Source: Strongylocentrotus purpuratus
Taxonomy: Eukaryota > Echinodermata > Echinoidea > Camarodonta > Strongylocentrotidae
Length of the DNA: 64,000 nucleotides
Assembly: GCF_000002235.5 (NCBI RefSeq)
Contig: NW_022145611.1
Span: forward strand, 14,664,882-14,728,881
Direction of reading: 5' to 3'
Below are positions 12,423 to 24,847 of the stretch, one piece after another; within the stretch, counting starts at the first letter, position 1; each line of letters opens with the position of its first letter. A program made the translations under genes and the position numbers. The notes below the pieces were generated by a model. The model was not told the origin of the DNA, did not search any database, and worked only from the letters and a program-made list of their open reading frames with translations.

Positions 12423-14230
12423 TACGATGACACTCTCTTAATGTCCATAAAGTCCATTGATGATGAAGATGATATTTTGTGATCATAATAATGTAATATT
12501 AAGAGTGATGACAGTTAAATTGATCAAAAATAGTAGTGGTGTCATCAACTTTAATATTTCAATAACTCAGCTCATCATAAGAAATTTCATGAGAGAAGAG
12601 AGATTCATGTGCAATAATGAAAGCTGGCATTGCAAACTCATGTCAACCTCATTACAATGTAGGAGAACGACAACAGTCGTGATGAAGCAAGGCTGTTCTC
12701 AAATTCTTCTCCAACACCGTCATGATGACTCACATGACTTTCTCGCTAATGGAAGAATGAATGGGAGCATGGTCATCGACTCATCATGCGGGGAAAAACA
12801 TCCTCCATGTGCGGCGGTGGAGTATGCTGACTGGTCAGATGACCCAGAGTGCTTTTCGCATGTCTCAGCATCTAACTCATTCACCACATCGATACATTAA
12901 TATTTGGGGAGAACGCAATGTTGCTTTAATGACATCCAATGCTGCTAAGGCAAATTTCCAGGGAGTCGAGCGGAAATGAGTGATTGCTCCGTGAGTCAAC
13001 CCAGTTCCAACCCAGACGATATCAATGTTAAGACCTCAGAGTTCAACATTACTTTATAATCCTTACTTAGGGCTCTGACGCAACAAAGTATTAGCTGTAT
13101 GACCATATTAGCCTCACGAGGCTCATGCCTATGTAATTACAGATTACTTCACTACATGAATGCTATTTCTAAGTTTGGTATCTACGTGCGATTCCGCACG
13201 CCTTTCCTACGCGATAGGGATGACAGGAATTAAAAGTTGGCTTTGGAGAATCTTGTGTCCTGCCACAAATTACATCCTGTATTCCTGCATAGACTGATTA
13301 GAAACTTGTCAAACATCATCACCTCCTACACTACAATTCATACATCGTCTGCTCCCGCAGCCAGCGTGGCTTTAAAGGGAGATGGCAGTCAGTTTCCATG
13401 TACAGTACCGTAGGTCATAATTAGCTGACACCAGACTTGGTGGAAATACAATTTACGGGCGAGCAAGTCTCGCACACAGCAAACCCGTGGTCCCATCAAG
13501 AAATTTCCCGTAGTCTCTCGGAGAGTCTTTGGGTAAGGGAAATATATGATAATGACTTTACCTTGTAAGGCAATTGATGGAAAATGAAAAGCATTTTGGG
13601 GGCACAAAACTGAAGGCTAATCCTGGTGATTGACAACACCCGTTATTGAGTAAACACCCAAATGGTGTCAAAATTTCCATGAGAGCCCACTACCATGCAT
13701 CTTTAACTCACTTCAACCTATACTTAACACCCGTTTGGCTCTCATGAACATCATCATTTAAATGAAAAAATGCATAGAAAATTACCCTTTGTATCTTATG
13801 AACAGACATCTGTCCTGTTCTACCAATGGTGGTGATATCAGAGAAGGAGGAGGAAGTTTATTCTTAATTTTGGGAGCAGCAGACTAAAGGGGGATAAACC
13901 CATATTTGTGGGCAAGTCCAATGTATTTTGCCCCTTATGTTACAGACTACATAAATGATTATGATTTTATTAAATGTCTGTTATTAGATTCTTGGTAATG
14001 TAAGGGATAAAAAATGACTGAATACTGGAAATCAAGAAACTTCTGTGGCATGAATCTTATGTTCACCGCAAAATTTCAAATTTCAAAAATTCAAAAAAGT
14101 GTAGTTTGTAAGCAAAACTTAGGGAACTGAACCACTCATAAAATTCAAGAATATGTTATGCTTATGAAAGTTTCTGGTTTTATGCAAACATGGACTTGCA
14201 CTGTCATCTACACATTTTTTTAAAACTCAC

Positions 14231-14407
14231 CTGGGCTGGTTTGTCGTCTTGGCTGGCTGCTTCCGGGGCTGCTGCGTTAGACTCACCCCCAGCTTCTTGT
14301 GGGGCAGGGCTAGCCGCTGCTGCTGCTGCTGCCGCTGGCTCAGCTGGGCTCTCTCCCGGTTTACTTTCTTCTCCAACCTTGGTTTGGACTTCTTCTGCCT
14401 TTCCACC
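14231..14407 (-). CDS. Gene 1 first common body exon, Ala-rich
   Basis: Acceptor TTTTTGTAG lies before GGKAEEVQTKVGEESKPGES; donor CAG|GTGAGT is near consensus. It is 59 codons, phase 0 at both ends. It has an acidic start, an eight-Ala run in the middle (PAEP then A8 then SPAPQ) and ends ASQDDKPAQ. It is the exon that any of the three first exons would join. Its composition is the most BASP1-like part of the protein. Confidence 0.72.
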
Positions 14408-14739
14408 CTACAAAAATAGCAATAAAAAGGATGGAAAATATATGAAATTGCATAGTAAAGTTGAAAAAAATAAACATACAAAATCAAACAAACATTGATA
14501 CTTTGAGGTTTAAGGGTACAAGGATGTGAGAGCTCTTAATAGTCAAGAGGTTGATATTTCAGATCGCTGCCCAGTGCTTAATCTTGAGTATGCCCTTGGG
14601 GAAGGCATTTCATCTACAGTTGTGGGTTAAATATGTAAAATATTTTGATATTGCATCTAATAAGTACAATGTACCTATTTTGTGAAGAAATTCTGAAGTT
14701 AGGGTCTTGCATATCAGTTCAGAGATTTATTTCAAACTT

Positions 14740-15170
14740 CGTCACATCTCTAATCAGGTGATGATGGTAGTCCCATCCAGGAATACAAACCCTCACGCAA
14801 TTTACGGTCATCTTCACAGTTAAACCTCGTATCTACTTCTGTGTCAACTCTTTCTTATGGTAATCGCTCTTTTTGCAAAGCTTCTGCTGAACTTTGGAAC
14901 AGACTACCTTTAAATGTCAAAAACTGTCAAACTGTTAACCTATTCAAAACTAGTCTTAAGACACATTTATTCAAAATTGCGTTCGATAATTAATCAACTC
15001 TGTTCACTTTGATGTGTATTCCATATGTATTGTAATTTGTGGGTTTATTTGCTCTTTTTAGTTTTGTTTAATATGTAATTGTATATCAGTCTATTTTGTG
15101 TGTTATAGTACTTAGAGACTTCAGTGGTAAGCGCTTTAAAAGTAACGTTTTTATTATTATTATTATCTAC
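14740..15170 (+). mobile_element. 5'-truncated LINE tail (L2/Rex-like C-terminus and 3' UTR)
   Basis: A plus-strand frame reads YKPSRNLRSSSQLNLVSTS, then SYGNRSFCKASAELWNRLP, then FKTSLKTHLFKIAFDN and stop. This is the characteristic C-terminal tail of L2/Rex/CR1-type reverse transcriptases (YG-RSF, LWN-LP, FK--LKTHLF). About 170 bp of 3' UTR follows, ending GCGCTTTAAAAGT and an ATT microsatellite, the usual end of such elements. Only the tail is present. Confidence 0.65.
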
Positions 15171-17760
15171 AGGTTAAAATCATATTCAGATAATTGATTG
15201 TGAGTTTCCCTTATGTTTTATCTTTAAGATACTAGGATTGATTATAACAAACTTTTTTTATGAAACCAGTTTTATACCAACCAGTTGACCTTTGTATTTA
15301 TTTATCGACTATTTCAGACCATACATGAAGGATTCAGGAAGAGGTAAACGGAAAATGTTATATATTGACTGTGGCATTTATCATCCCTCTTCCTACTCCT
15401 TTCAAAGATCAAATATCAAACTTTATGAGGCACAGCCAACATAATTCATATCTGTATATATACACATCTAATAGTTGTAAGAATGATATCAATCATAATG
15501 ATATTCATTACTCACTGGAGTAACCCCATCCTTTAAAAAAAAAAAGGCCTAAAACCAAAGACCAATTTATCCAATCATTCACAATCGTGGCTCTGTTGAA
15601 AAACATAGTCTGTTTACTATAAGAAGTAGAAAGTCTTGAGTCCACAGTTTTACTTTGGAAAGTCGTCCAGAATGTTGAATATAATTTGAATAAATAGTCT
15701 CAGAAGCAGAAAGACTTAAGTCCATATATTACTGAAGTTAAAAGGCATTCAGGAATCAGGATTCTAATTTTAATATAATACATAATCTCAGAATTAGAAA
15801 GACTCAAGTCCAATTACTTCATTGTAAAGTTATTCAGGATACCGGTTCTATTTCACACAGAATAGTGAATGAAATACATAATCTGCATAAGGAGCATGAA
15901 GAGTCAAGTCCACAGATCACATTGTGCAATCACAGATCACTATCTGAAATCATTATAAAAGCATCATCATGGGGTCATCAAATAACACATAAAAGTCTGC
16001 TGGCTTGCAATTAAGACTGACATGGGGCTACTAGAAAGGAGAACAGCATCTCATGTAACTGAAACCTATTAATACCAGCAATTTAGCAATAAGCTATCCC
16101 ACCACTGCTACTGATTGACACGCTGTGAGGATAGGGTTTCACATCCACAGTCTATTCTCCTTCAATGAATACCCAATCTGAAGATATTTATATAGCCTAG
16201 GCCTATGAATGAGGTGTAGCAAGTGACGAGGTAAGACATTAATGGGCAGTGTCATGTGTTGTAATCAAAGTAATATAGCTCTGACACACACTTATCAAGA
16301 AGGTAATGATGTGATGCAAATTGGTTTATAATTTGACTCGACTTCCAGGTTATGAATAGGCCTATATGTAGTTCGTTGAAGCTTCCACACTATCTCTTTT
16401 CACAGATGGTTCAGAATGAAAATGTTAGGGTCTGTGGGAGTAGGGTCCCTGTTGAAATTTGATTAGGTATTTTTTTTTTTGGGGGGGAGGGGCTACAAAT
16501 ATGTATAAGCCCCATGCCTGTTAGTGTCATCCTCTGCTAACATGAAGTAATATATCTTAGCAAGTGAGGCTAGTTTTGTACCGACTTCTAGTTTCTATCA
16601 GTAAATAACTATAACCTTGATTGATCAATGGAACATATCTGACAGCCCCTCCCTCCCCTCTTAATAAAACGGTCAAATACAGCATAACATCAGCTGCCCC
16701 CGCAATAAGGCCATAAGATTTTCTCTGGGAGAGAAAACGGCTTATTTTTGGCAGCAAACTATATGAATGAGCCCTTTGAGGGTTAACAATAACATCACAT
16801 TGCTGACTCCAGTTGCATAATCAAATTGAGAATGTCCGTCCTTCAAAAATACAATTGTTAGTTATCTTTGAATGTAGGTCAGGTTTTCTATATATCTTGA
16901 ATTCTATTTAAAGGTCTAGGAGGTTCTACATGCTTCCACCAAATGTAAAAGATAATGGTTCCAAGTGATTATCGGAAAATCCTGTTTCCTTTTCCTCTTC
17001 CATGCAGGTGGCTGGCCTTCATGGCCTACAATGAAAAAGTAATTATAGGCTCTATAATCTTGTCGATAAGGGAGAGGAAGCCTTCAGTACCGTTTAACCA
17101 AGAACACTGGCCACATGAAACTTTTTGCGGTTATTAATAAGGTTAAACAGCCCAAACACTATTCAGTATGAAATTCAATTCATTTGTTTATTATTTCTCA
17201 ATCAAAGAGAGAAAAAAAACTTCATCATAGGAACAAGTGCTTTACATTTCCATATTTAATCAGATTGAAAAAGCTTTTTGAACTCACACTGAACCAACTA
17301 CATTACTACATCCATCTCTCCTTATGCCATCAGATATATATTCAGATCGACTACGGTTGGAACATGGAGCACATGATTCCAATCTATCTCAGTCACTTTC
17401 AGGACTCTTCCACTCAAGATCAGATGTGAGATGAACTTGGTGGAAGGGCCACTTCAATCAAAGTCAAACACACGCAGGTTTATCATTATACTTGGCCCTA
17501 TTCACACTTGATGCAGAGTACTTGCCTTACAAACTTCCGCAGGAAATAATAATGTGTAAATCGGTGGCAAGAGGAAAGTTTGAAGGGGTATTAAACATAG
17601 CCACATGTAGCAATGGCCTAACATTAGCCCACTATGTTGTGTGTTGTAAAATACTGAAATATGAAATGAGTAAAGATTATCTCATTTCATTATCATCATA
17701 CTGAGCCCTGTTTACAGACTTATGATCATGTTTTTACATAAATCCTTCTCTCTTTTCTAA

Positions 17761-17818
17761 GGGGGGGGGGGAGGGGGAGGGAGAGGTAGGGGGTAGGGGG
17801 GAAAGAGGAGAGGGGGGT
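17761..17818. repeat. G-rich purine tract
   Basis: About 58 bases that are almost all G and A, beginning with 11 G. It is G-quadruplex-prone low-complexity sequence with no gene context. Confidence 0.6.
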
Positions 17819-18854
17819 TAAGGTTTTCTGTCTCAGTTCTAAATGGGGCGCTACACTGTACGTTGATAGCCACCATGGATCATACACTGATCTCCGAGTA
17901 ATGAGCTGTCTCATCCGTTCATTCTTACAAGACTGTTTCTGGTCATTAGGCCAGTTTAACTCTAAGATTCCACGACCTGGGTAGTCACACCCATCAAAAT
18001 GTGATGACAGCAGTGGTCAAGTAAAATAGAGACCCTATGGCATTTGGCAATTAGTTGCAATAAGTAGTGTTTTCTGTCATTATTGTAGATGTTCAATTCC
18101 CCATAATGAGGTTCATCCAAAGTGACTACCGAGATCTGTTCATATTAAATGGCTGTCTTAAATTCCACTACCTGGACTTTCACACATATCATAATATTAG
18201 GGTAGTAGTGACTGACAAATGAGGAATATAAATATGAAATTGAAGATATTCAATCCCAACACTCTTTATACTTGCTTTTTAAGTTTGTGTCATCGTGTTA
18301 CAACAAGATTTCTTATTCATGCCTATGAACATCAAAGTCCCTTCATCAATATCAGAATTCTTCAGGCTTCCGTTAACTGACATTTAGGTTTCTATAGTGA
18401 GTATGTGTTTCAAAATGTAAGACATTTTGTAACTCCATGAGGTACATGTAACTTGTATGAAATATGCATGGATCACATGTGGCTTACCGTACTATGTTGA
18501 GATCCAGGAGTAATGTAAACATACCAAATCATTATATTATCTGACTTTCTAATTTCTACCAGTCAAGTGTACCGGGGCACAAATAATTTTTTGAGAGAAA
18601 GTGAGAAGGGTATTAACCCTGTGTGAAATAGTATGACTTTAATAATTAATGCCCATATGGCTCTCAACAGATGATCTTTAGCTGCACTCATGTGTAAGTC
18701 TCAAGCCAAGATTCCATCCTCTCCATCAACTTCATCCACAAAAGATCAGAGTTCATTGACACCGTGGGTAGCTGTCATTAACTGGTGAGGGGTCTAGACT
18801 TGATGAGCACAAGTCACAGATACTATTCAAGTTCACCTATACATGTGCATGTAT

Positions 18855-18857
<3 letters not shown>

Positions 18858-18917
<60 letters not shown>

Positions 18918-19216
18918 AACTCTCTATCTTCTGTCTTACTCTCCCCTCCCCCTTCTTTTTCTCTCTCCCCTCCCCCTTCCCTTTCTCTCCCCTCCCCCTT
19001 CCCTTTCTCTCACTCCCCTCTCCCTCCCGCTCTATTTTTCAGCTTTTATCTCTATCATGATATCTACCCCTCCCCCTTGTCTTTTTTTTTCTCTCTCTCT
19101 CTCTCTCTCCTCCATAAATATATCCATATCACTTATCTCTCTTAACTCTGCTCTTTTTCTTCTTAAAAACAAAACGTTTGTCTATCCTTTCTCCCTCCCC
19201 CCCCCTGCCTCCCCCT

Positions 19217-19279
<63 letters not shown>

Positions 19280-19300
19280 AGTTTAGATCATTCTGTAATA
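18858..19300. repeat. CT microsatellites within a polypyrimidine tract
   Basis: Near-pure CT runs lie at about 18858-18916 and 19222-19275, joined by C/T-rich sequence. All open frames across it are Ser/Leu/Pro-only artefacts. Such tracts can form triplex DNA. Confidence 0.85.
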
Positions 19301-19449
19301 GTCATCAACCACAGATGTAGACCTAGTGCCATATCATCAGTTTTTACAATTGAGAGACAGCAATCAATACTTCCTCATAATCCCAATTAAATCCATTATG
19401 TATTATGTATTATGTAACCACCAATAACCCTCTATACTAAAAGTCATTT

Positions 19450-19625
19450 TAAAAGAAAGTAAGTATAACCTTAGAAACAGGGAACGTACTATACCTAAAC
19501 CAAACACTAATTTTCTAAGAAGCAGCACTCTTTATATCGCCTCTCGGCTATTCAATCACCTACCCCAGTGCACCAGAAAAGAAACTCGGCTTTCAAACTT
19601 TATAAAGGTGATCGATGGTATTTTA
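19450..19625 (+). mobile_element. Possible LINE C-terminal relic
   Basis: A plus-strand frame reads RTIPKPNTNFLRSSTLYIAS then RLFNHLPQ. It resembles the end of a non-LTR reverse transcriptase, where an LRSS-like step precedes LWN-LP. It is short, lacks the rest of the element and ends in CT-rich sequence, so it could be chance. Confidence 0.3.
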
Positions 19626-19657
19626 CCCCCTACGTTCTGATTGTTATTGTCTATTTT

Positions 19658-19699
19658 TGTCTCTGTCTCTCTCCCTCTCTCTCTCTTTCTATCTTCTCA

Positions 19700-19733
<34 letters not shown>
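19658..19733. repeat. CT microsatellite
   Basis: Two interrupted CT runs, the longer at about 19702-19733. It is probably part of the same pyrimidine-rich domain as 18858-19300. Confidence 0.75.
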
Positions 19734-19736
<3 letters not shown>

Positions 19737-20005
19737 CTCTCACTCAATCTATCGCTGATGATTTGTTTTATGATAAGGAGCTTGTGATTTGACTAAATTG
19801 TATTTTTTCCTCAAATTTCTGATATTTAAAATACTAAGTGTGATTTTTATTAAGAGTTATTTACACATTTGTATTCTTGTTACTAAGAGGGTTTTTTTTA
19901 ACACATTTTGTACAATTATGCACTATCAACATCATATGAAAAGAAATCTACGACTTGCTAGCTAACATAAGGAAAGGCATTCATTCAAATTGTCAATATC
20001 AATTT

Positions 20006-20174
20006 CCCAATGGAAGAGGCCTTTAAAAACTGTATTTATCAAATATTTAAAGTGACAAGCACAGATGTACACATCTCTTTTTGCAATACTGTTTGGAGAA
20101 AGAAAATTGTGTTCACTGTGCTTGTCACTTTAAACATTTGATAAATACAGTTTTTAAAGGCCTCTTCCATTGGG
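20006..20174. mobile_element. MITE with 59-bp terminal inverted repeats
   Basis: Arms 20006-20064 and 20116-20174 match at 58 of 59 positions and begin CCCAATGGAAGAGGCC. The loop is 51 bp. High arm identity implies a young insertion or recent conversion. No coding capacity and no obvious target duplication. Confidence 0.65.
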
Positions 20175-20864
20175 TCCTTGTGGAAAGTACACTCTCTCTC
20201 TCTATTCATGAAATTCATGAAATTTTATCCAAGTAAATGAGAGCTACATGTATCAATAGTATAGACATCTTGAGATATATCGATCTTGGAAGGGCAGAGT
20301 ATAATTTGACCCATGTTCCATCTTCTGATATTAGAAGGGAAAAAAAATCAAAATATTATTCCATAGTGCTTCATCACAGAGTCTATTTAAGCTGATGATG
20401 GAAAATATGTCTTAGATCAAGAACGAAGGTATCACAAAAATCTCAAGATCACCCCATCGCTAACGAGTGAACGATGCAATCCCTGGGAAAGGATGAAACA
20501 ATGAGTTCTGTATGCTCGCAACACAGATCCGTCGCACGCCGATACATTGCATTCCATCACAGAACACATTTGTTTCTCACATTAGTAATTGGTCTACATC
20601 ATCGATGAAGAACCAGGTACACTGTCAAGGGTACTTGTGAATGTCAGCCGGATAAACAAGCTCTTCAGTCTCAAGTGATGAATGAGCCACTGGGAATTGA
20701 AGATCATCCAGCTGCTCTCAGAGCTAATTTGCCAGAGAAGCGAGACAATGTCGGCATTATACGTTTGCAACCATGATGTTTGTTGGGATTTTTCATGAAT
20801 TGGAGTATAGTATGTACTGGTACTAGGCATCATGCATACTGTACTAATGCATGGTATTTTGGCT

Positions 20865-21015
20865 AGGAGTTAGGATTAGGATAAGGGTTAGAGTTAGGGT
20901 TAGCATTAAGTTTTGGGTAAAGGTTAAGTTCAGGATAAAAGGCAAGGGTAAGAGTAAGTCTTTAGGAAAGGGTTAAGGAAATAGTAAGGCTTACGTTTAA
21001 GTTTGAGTTACAATG
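20865..21015 (+). repeat. Degenerate telomere-like GGTTAG tract
   Basis: Repeated variants of GGTTAG, such as AGGGTTAGAGTTAGGGTTAG, decay into GGTAAAGGTTAAG and GGGTTAAGG. This matches a decayed interstitial array of the animal TTAGGG repeat, though simple purine-rich drift is possible. Confidence 0.5.
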
Positions 21016-21773
21016 TAGGTTCAGGTCATCCTCATCCTAACAAATGACAGTGTAAAGGTGCGAACAGAAATAGTCTTTGGCACAGGACCAATGTTTATAC
21101 GCAGGATGAACCCGGGGGATGGGGGGGGGGGTAATGCGTGAACGTACTACAGTGACATTTCCAAGTAAATGCAGTAAATGATATGCATATCAATTACACT
21201 AGGAGTGCAAAATAAAAACAAATATTTAGATGAGGTGAAGTACCAGAGGTGAGATTAGATGGAATAAATCATTGATATCTTTCAGGTAAGAGGTGGAGGA
21301 TAAAACAAACTGGCTCTTGAATTATTTATCATTGATCTGATAAGCCATAGACATATAGGTAGAAAATGACTGTGATACACATCTCATCTCATAACAGGGC
21401 AAAGAGCTACATCCTTCTGACAATACAAAATCAATGGATACACAAAAGTTTTTCAGAACAGAGAAATTAAATTAGATTGCAAGCTATTGTTTGACCTAGA
21501 AATGGGCACCAAAAGTTTAATAAAAGAGGGAACCTACACTACATTCTAGCCATTATAACAATAACAACCAAGATCCCCAAAGCCCCCAATCATAACCCTC
21601 TAAGTTTATTATGACACTTTGAACTTCATACTATCAGTTTACTAATGAAACCTTCACCACACAATCCATGAAATCACCAAATTCATTCAGACGGAACAAA
21701 TGGAAATGTTTCAAACTTCTGTAGAAAGTTCCCAAAACTTTGGACTTTCTCCAAGGAAGAAAATTAAACTTAC

Positions 21774-21899
21774 TTCTAGGAGTTTGATCTTTTCCTGCAA
21801 GTTTGTATCCACACCATCAAGCCTCCTGTTGAGTGCCGCGATGGCAGCCCAGAGAGCATTCAGGGCATCTTGTAAAGAATACCCGCTTTCGGCAGCCAT
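21774..21899 (-). CDS. Gene 1 alternative first exon with coiled-coil helix
   Basis: ATG at 21899 opens MAAESGYSLQDALNALWAAI then AALNRRLDGVDTNLQEKIKL-LE, ending at donor GAA|GTAAGT. It is 42 codons and ends in phase 0, as the other first exons do. Hydrophobic residues (L, A, L, W, I, L, L, V, L, I, L) fall at heptad-like spacing, so a helix that pairs with a partner is likely. It lacks a Gly2 myristoylation site. Upstream minus-strand CCAAT boxes support its own promoter. It could instead be an internal coding exon of a longer 5' transcript. Confidence 0.6.
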
Positions 21900-22330
21900 G
21901 ATTGTTGCCTTTTATGTTATACAACGCAAAGCCTCAAGTTTAAAATAGAGCGACGACGGCTCAACAAGGTACACAAATGAGTGAGAAAAGAATGTGGAGG
22001 ACTTGTGATACCAGCTCGTGATTGGCAAACGTAAAGATATGGCCAAGTGATCGCTGAATGCCAGGGCCTGGTTATCTACGATTGACTAACAGGCTGTGGC
22101 AGCGGCGCAGCTCCCAATTATTTTTCATACAATATTTTTCTTTCTCTCGGCTTCACTCTCTCATTGGCTTATCTTGCTCTCTTCATGAAGTTGACAAATG
22201 AGTTTTGTGGAGTGGGTGGGGTGTGGGGGGGGTGCACGCACGATGAGAGAGATGCAGTGCCGTATGGCTACAAGTTGAGGGTCTCACTCAACTTGGTCAT
22301 GTGACGATGATGTCACCACCCAAACTCTCG
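21900..22330 (-). promoter_or_regulatory. Putative promoter of the coiled-coil first exon
   Basis: On the minus strand CCAAT occurs at 22025-22021 and again at 22167-22163, about 125 and 265 bp upstream of the ATG. The region is richer in CpG than the surrounding intron. No convincing TATA box. Assigned from position and these boxes only. Confidence 0.35.
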
Positions 22331-23089
22331 CCCAAACTGTGAAGGTAACAGTGGGAAGCAGCATGGCTTTAGAGAACATGTGAATTTGAGAATGTGGGAT
22401 TCAATTCCTTGAGGCATGATTACTAGTCAAGGGGATACGATCCATACCGTTAATTCAATTTCTAAAAGTAACTCCAACATTCCATAACTATTCTCTCAGG
22501 AAAACGGTCCTTCACACTTTGGTCTGGTCAACAGCAAGATTAAAACTGACAACTACATGCAAAAGAAAATGGATAAAACTCCTTAAATCCTGTCTCTTGA
22601 AGATTTGTGACCAAAATTAATAGTATTAAAAACTTTGTTCCTGTCCTCTAAAATTTGCCTTTGTTTCTTTCTCTTTTTCTTTATCTTTTGTTTGATATCA
22701 TGTCAAATACTTGGCATAGAATCTAAAAAGATATATTCCATAATATGTAAAATATCATCTGTATCCTTGATAAAGGCCAAAATGTTTTCCCACATAATAC
22801 CACAGCCTATGCATATTTTTATTGAAAAGATACATTTAGCACCTTTCATAAAACAAAATGCATTTTGGAGTCAAGTAATAACTAATAAGTATCTATATTT
22901 ATAAATGATGCACTGCTTGAAATTGTGAATAAGAAATGTTTTGTTTCTTTTACATTAAAATCACCACAAAGATGTTCCGAATCCATGCTGTCTCATATGT
23001 TTCAAACTTTCAAGGGACTCACCAATTCTTATCAACTGCAATCAGTACAGTTAAAAAAGAAAAAGAGTTGTACAGTATACTCACACATC

Positions 23090-23143
23090 ATACAGCCTAC
23101 ATAATACAGCCTTCATAATACAGCCTACATAATACAGCCTATG
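23090..23143. repeat. 14-bp tandem repeat
   Basis: About four copies of TACAGCCTACATAA, with a T variant in the second copy. Confidence 0.7.
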
Positions 23144-24017
23144 ACATGAACATCTTAGGACATACTTCATAACTATATAATGATTATTTTGCTGCACAAA
23201 ATTCTATGAGCTTAATGGAGCATAGTGCATAACAAACTACCATAACACAACAATGGAGGTCAGCTTGTCAAAGGACTCTAATTAACTGGCATATCAATGT
23301 CACCTTACAATGGAGCGATACTACTTTACCATCTTCAGTAGATCTCAGAGTCAAAATCACTTAACCTTTGACCTTTGCCAATGGTCAGAATTCTGGCCTT
23401 TTCACTTTTTAGCAACAGACAATGAATTACATTCAGGAAAATATGTATCAAATAGAATTAATTCCAAATATAACAATTTGTATCACAGTATCAGCGCATA
23501 CAGTGTAGATGGGTTTCTTTGGAGTATGTGTCCAATGGACATAGGGGCACTAGGAATGCAGAGCTGTAATACAAAGGTAAACAGCTCCAGACAATGGTGG
23601 ATCTATTACATATACTTGAGATAATGGATAGTATTTCAATGGATGTACAGGTGTATAAGCTGAAGTGATGATTGGTGTCTTAGTATGGTAGTGTTTAGTA
23701 TGCTAAACACTAAACAATACTGATTTTTTTTCTTCCTAGAAAGAGCAACCCTTTTTATGAGACTGGGTAACGTCCAATGAATGGAAAACTACACATGTCT
23801 CACATACATTCATGGGAATGTCATACTTTCTCCTTAAGTATGATTGATTGCAACACTTCTAATTAAAGATTAATAATTTCAAAGGAAAATAAGGAACAAA
23901 ACAGGCTGATACAGCGTACATGTCCTCAGAGTGTATCAATTGATAAAGCATTATACATGTATGCACTACATTTTGGTGCTAATGAAGTTACAAGTCAAAG
24001 ACTGTATAGGGTATAAG

Positions 24018-24117
24018 TCGTCGCTGTTTTCACGAAGTGACGGTAGTGAAAAAAAAATTGCATTCACTTTGCATTACGATTTTCCTCACTACCATCACTT
24101 TGTGAAAACAAGGACGA
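24018..24117. repeat. 100-bp imperfect palindrome
   Basis: The left arm GTTTTCACGAAGTGACGGTAG and its extension to 24048 match the complement of 24087-24109 at 21 of 23 bases. Weaker pairing (TCGTC) extends outward. It is a probable tiny MITE. Confidence 0.5.
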
Positions 24118-24469
24118 AGTTGTGTTGTTTTTATCCAATTTGTTTTGCTTTTTCTAATGACAAATTTGAACACTACTCTTTATATAATTCCTTCCTACGC
24201 ACACCATGTCATCACTTTATCAGTGCTGAAAACTGTCGAGCTATACAATGGCTGCGGGTCGTTTGTCATTTGGAAGTCGTTTGTCAACTTCTAGTGCCTC
24301 TGACCATCGCAGATGCTTGCAATTGGCCTTCCTCTATCTCTTGCACAACAATGATACCTTGCCTGTGACTACGGGTGACACACGCCAATGACACCCCAAG
24401 AATGCTGTCGCACATGTAGGTGCACAGCTCAAACTCAAAGAAACAATCTCGATGATCAATCAGACTTGG

Positions 24470-24847
24470 ACCCCTTTCACAAATCCATGATCCTAAAACT
24501 AAAAAATTGTGTATCAAAATAAAAAGTGTGTTGGTAATCTCTGGAAAACCGAAGCACATATCCAAAAACTCAATAGAAAGTGTTAATTATCGTCATGGTA
24601 ACTGCACACGCCCATAGACCGACATGATATTTCTGAATTACAACATACAGGCTCAAGACACACAATGCAGAAATTTGTAGGAACATTCACCAAACTTAAA
24701 AAAACGCTCATGTGAGGTCAGCACTAAACACATTCAAAAACTAATGCTGCTATTATGCAACACTACAATAATGGACATCATTTAACATCAATTCTGTTCA
24801 CACATTAGTGTTCCTATTACACACACTGGTGGGTTTGTGAAAGGGGT
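24470..24847. mobile_element. Putative MITE with ACCCCTTTCACAAA ends
   Basis: The left end ACCCCTTTCACAAATCCA faces TGGTGGGTTTGTGAAAGGGGT. The 378-bp spacer is non-coding. Target duplication is unclear, so the boundaries are approximate. Confidence 0.45.

Larger units (their letters stand above)
6255..14230 (-). other. Gene 1 long intron
   Basis: An 8-kb intron containing the TIR element at 6844-7118 and the nested TTAA element pair at 10450-11246. Other stretches are AT-rich with scattered short ORFs that have no splice context or recognisable product. Confidence 0.5.
14408..21773 (-). other. Gene 1 long intron
   Basis: This intron holds LINE tails at 14740-15170 and 19450-19625, CT microsatellites at 18858-19733, a MITE at 20006-20174 and a telomere-like tract at 20865-21015. 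The remaining AT-rich stretches show no supported gene. Confidence 0.5.

Noticed and set aside
13677-13747. ATGAGAGCC/GGCTCTCAT inverted pair
   Set aside because: Nine-base arms 50 bp apart are too short to support an element.
18785-19320. Ser/Leu/Pro ORFs across the CT microsatellites
   Set aside because: They are open only because CTCTCT has no stop in any frame.
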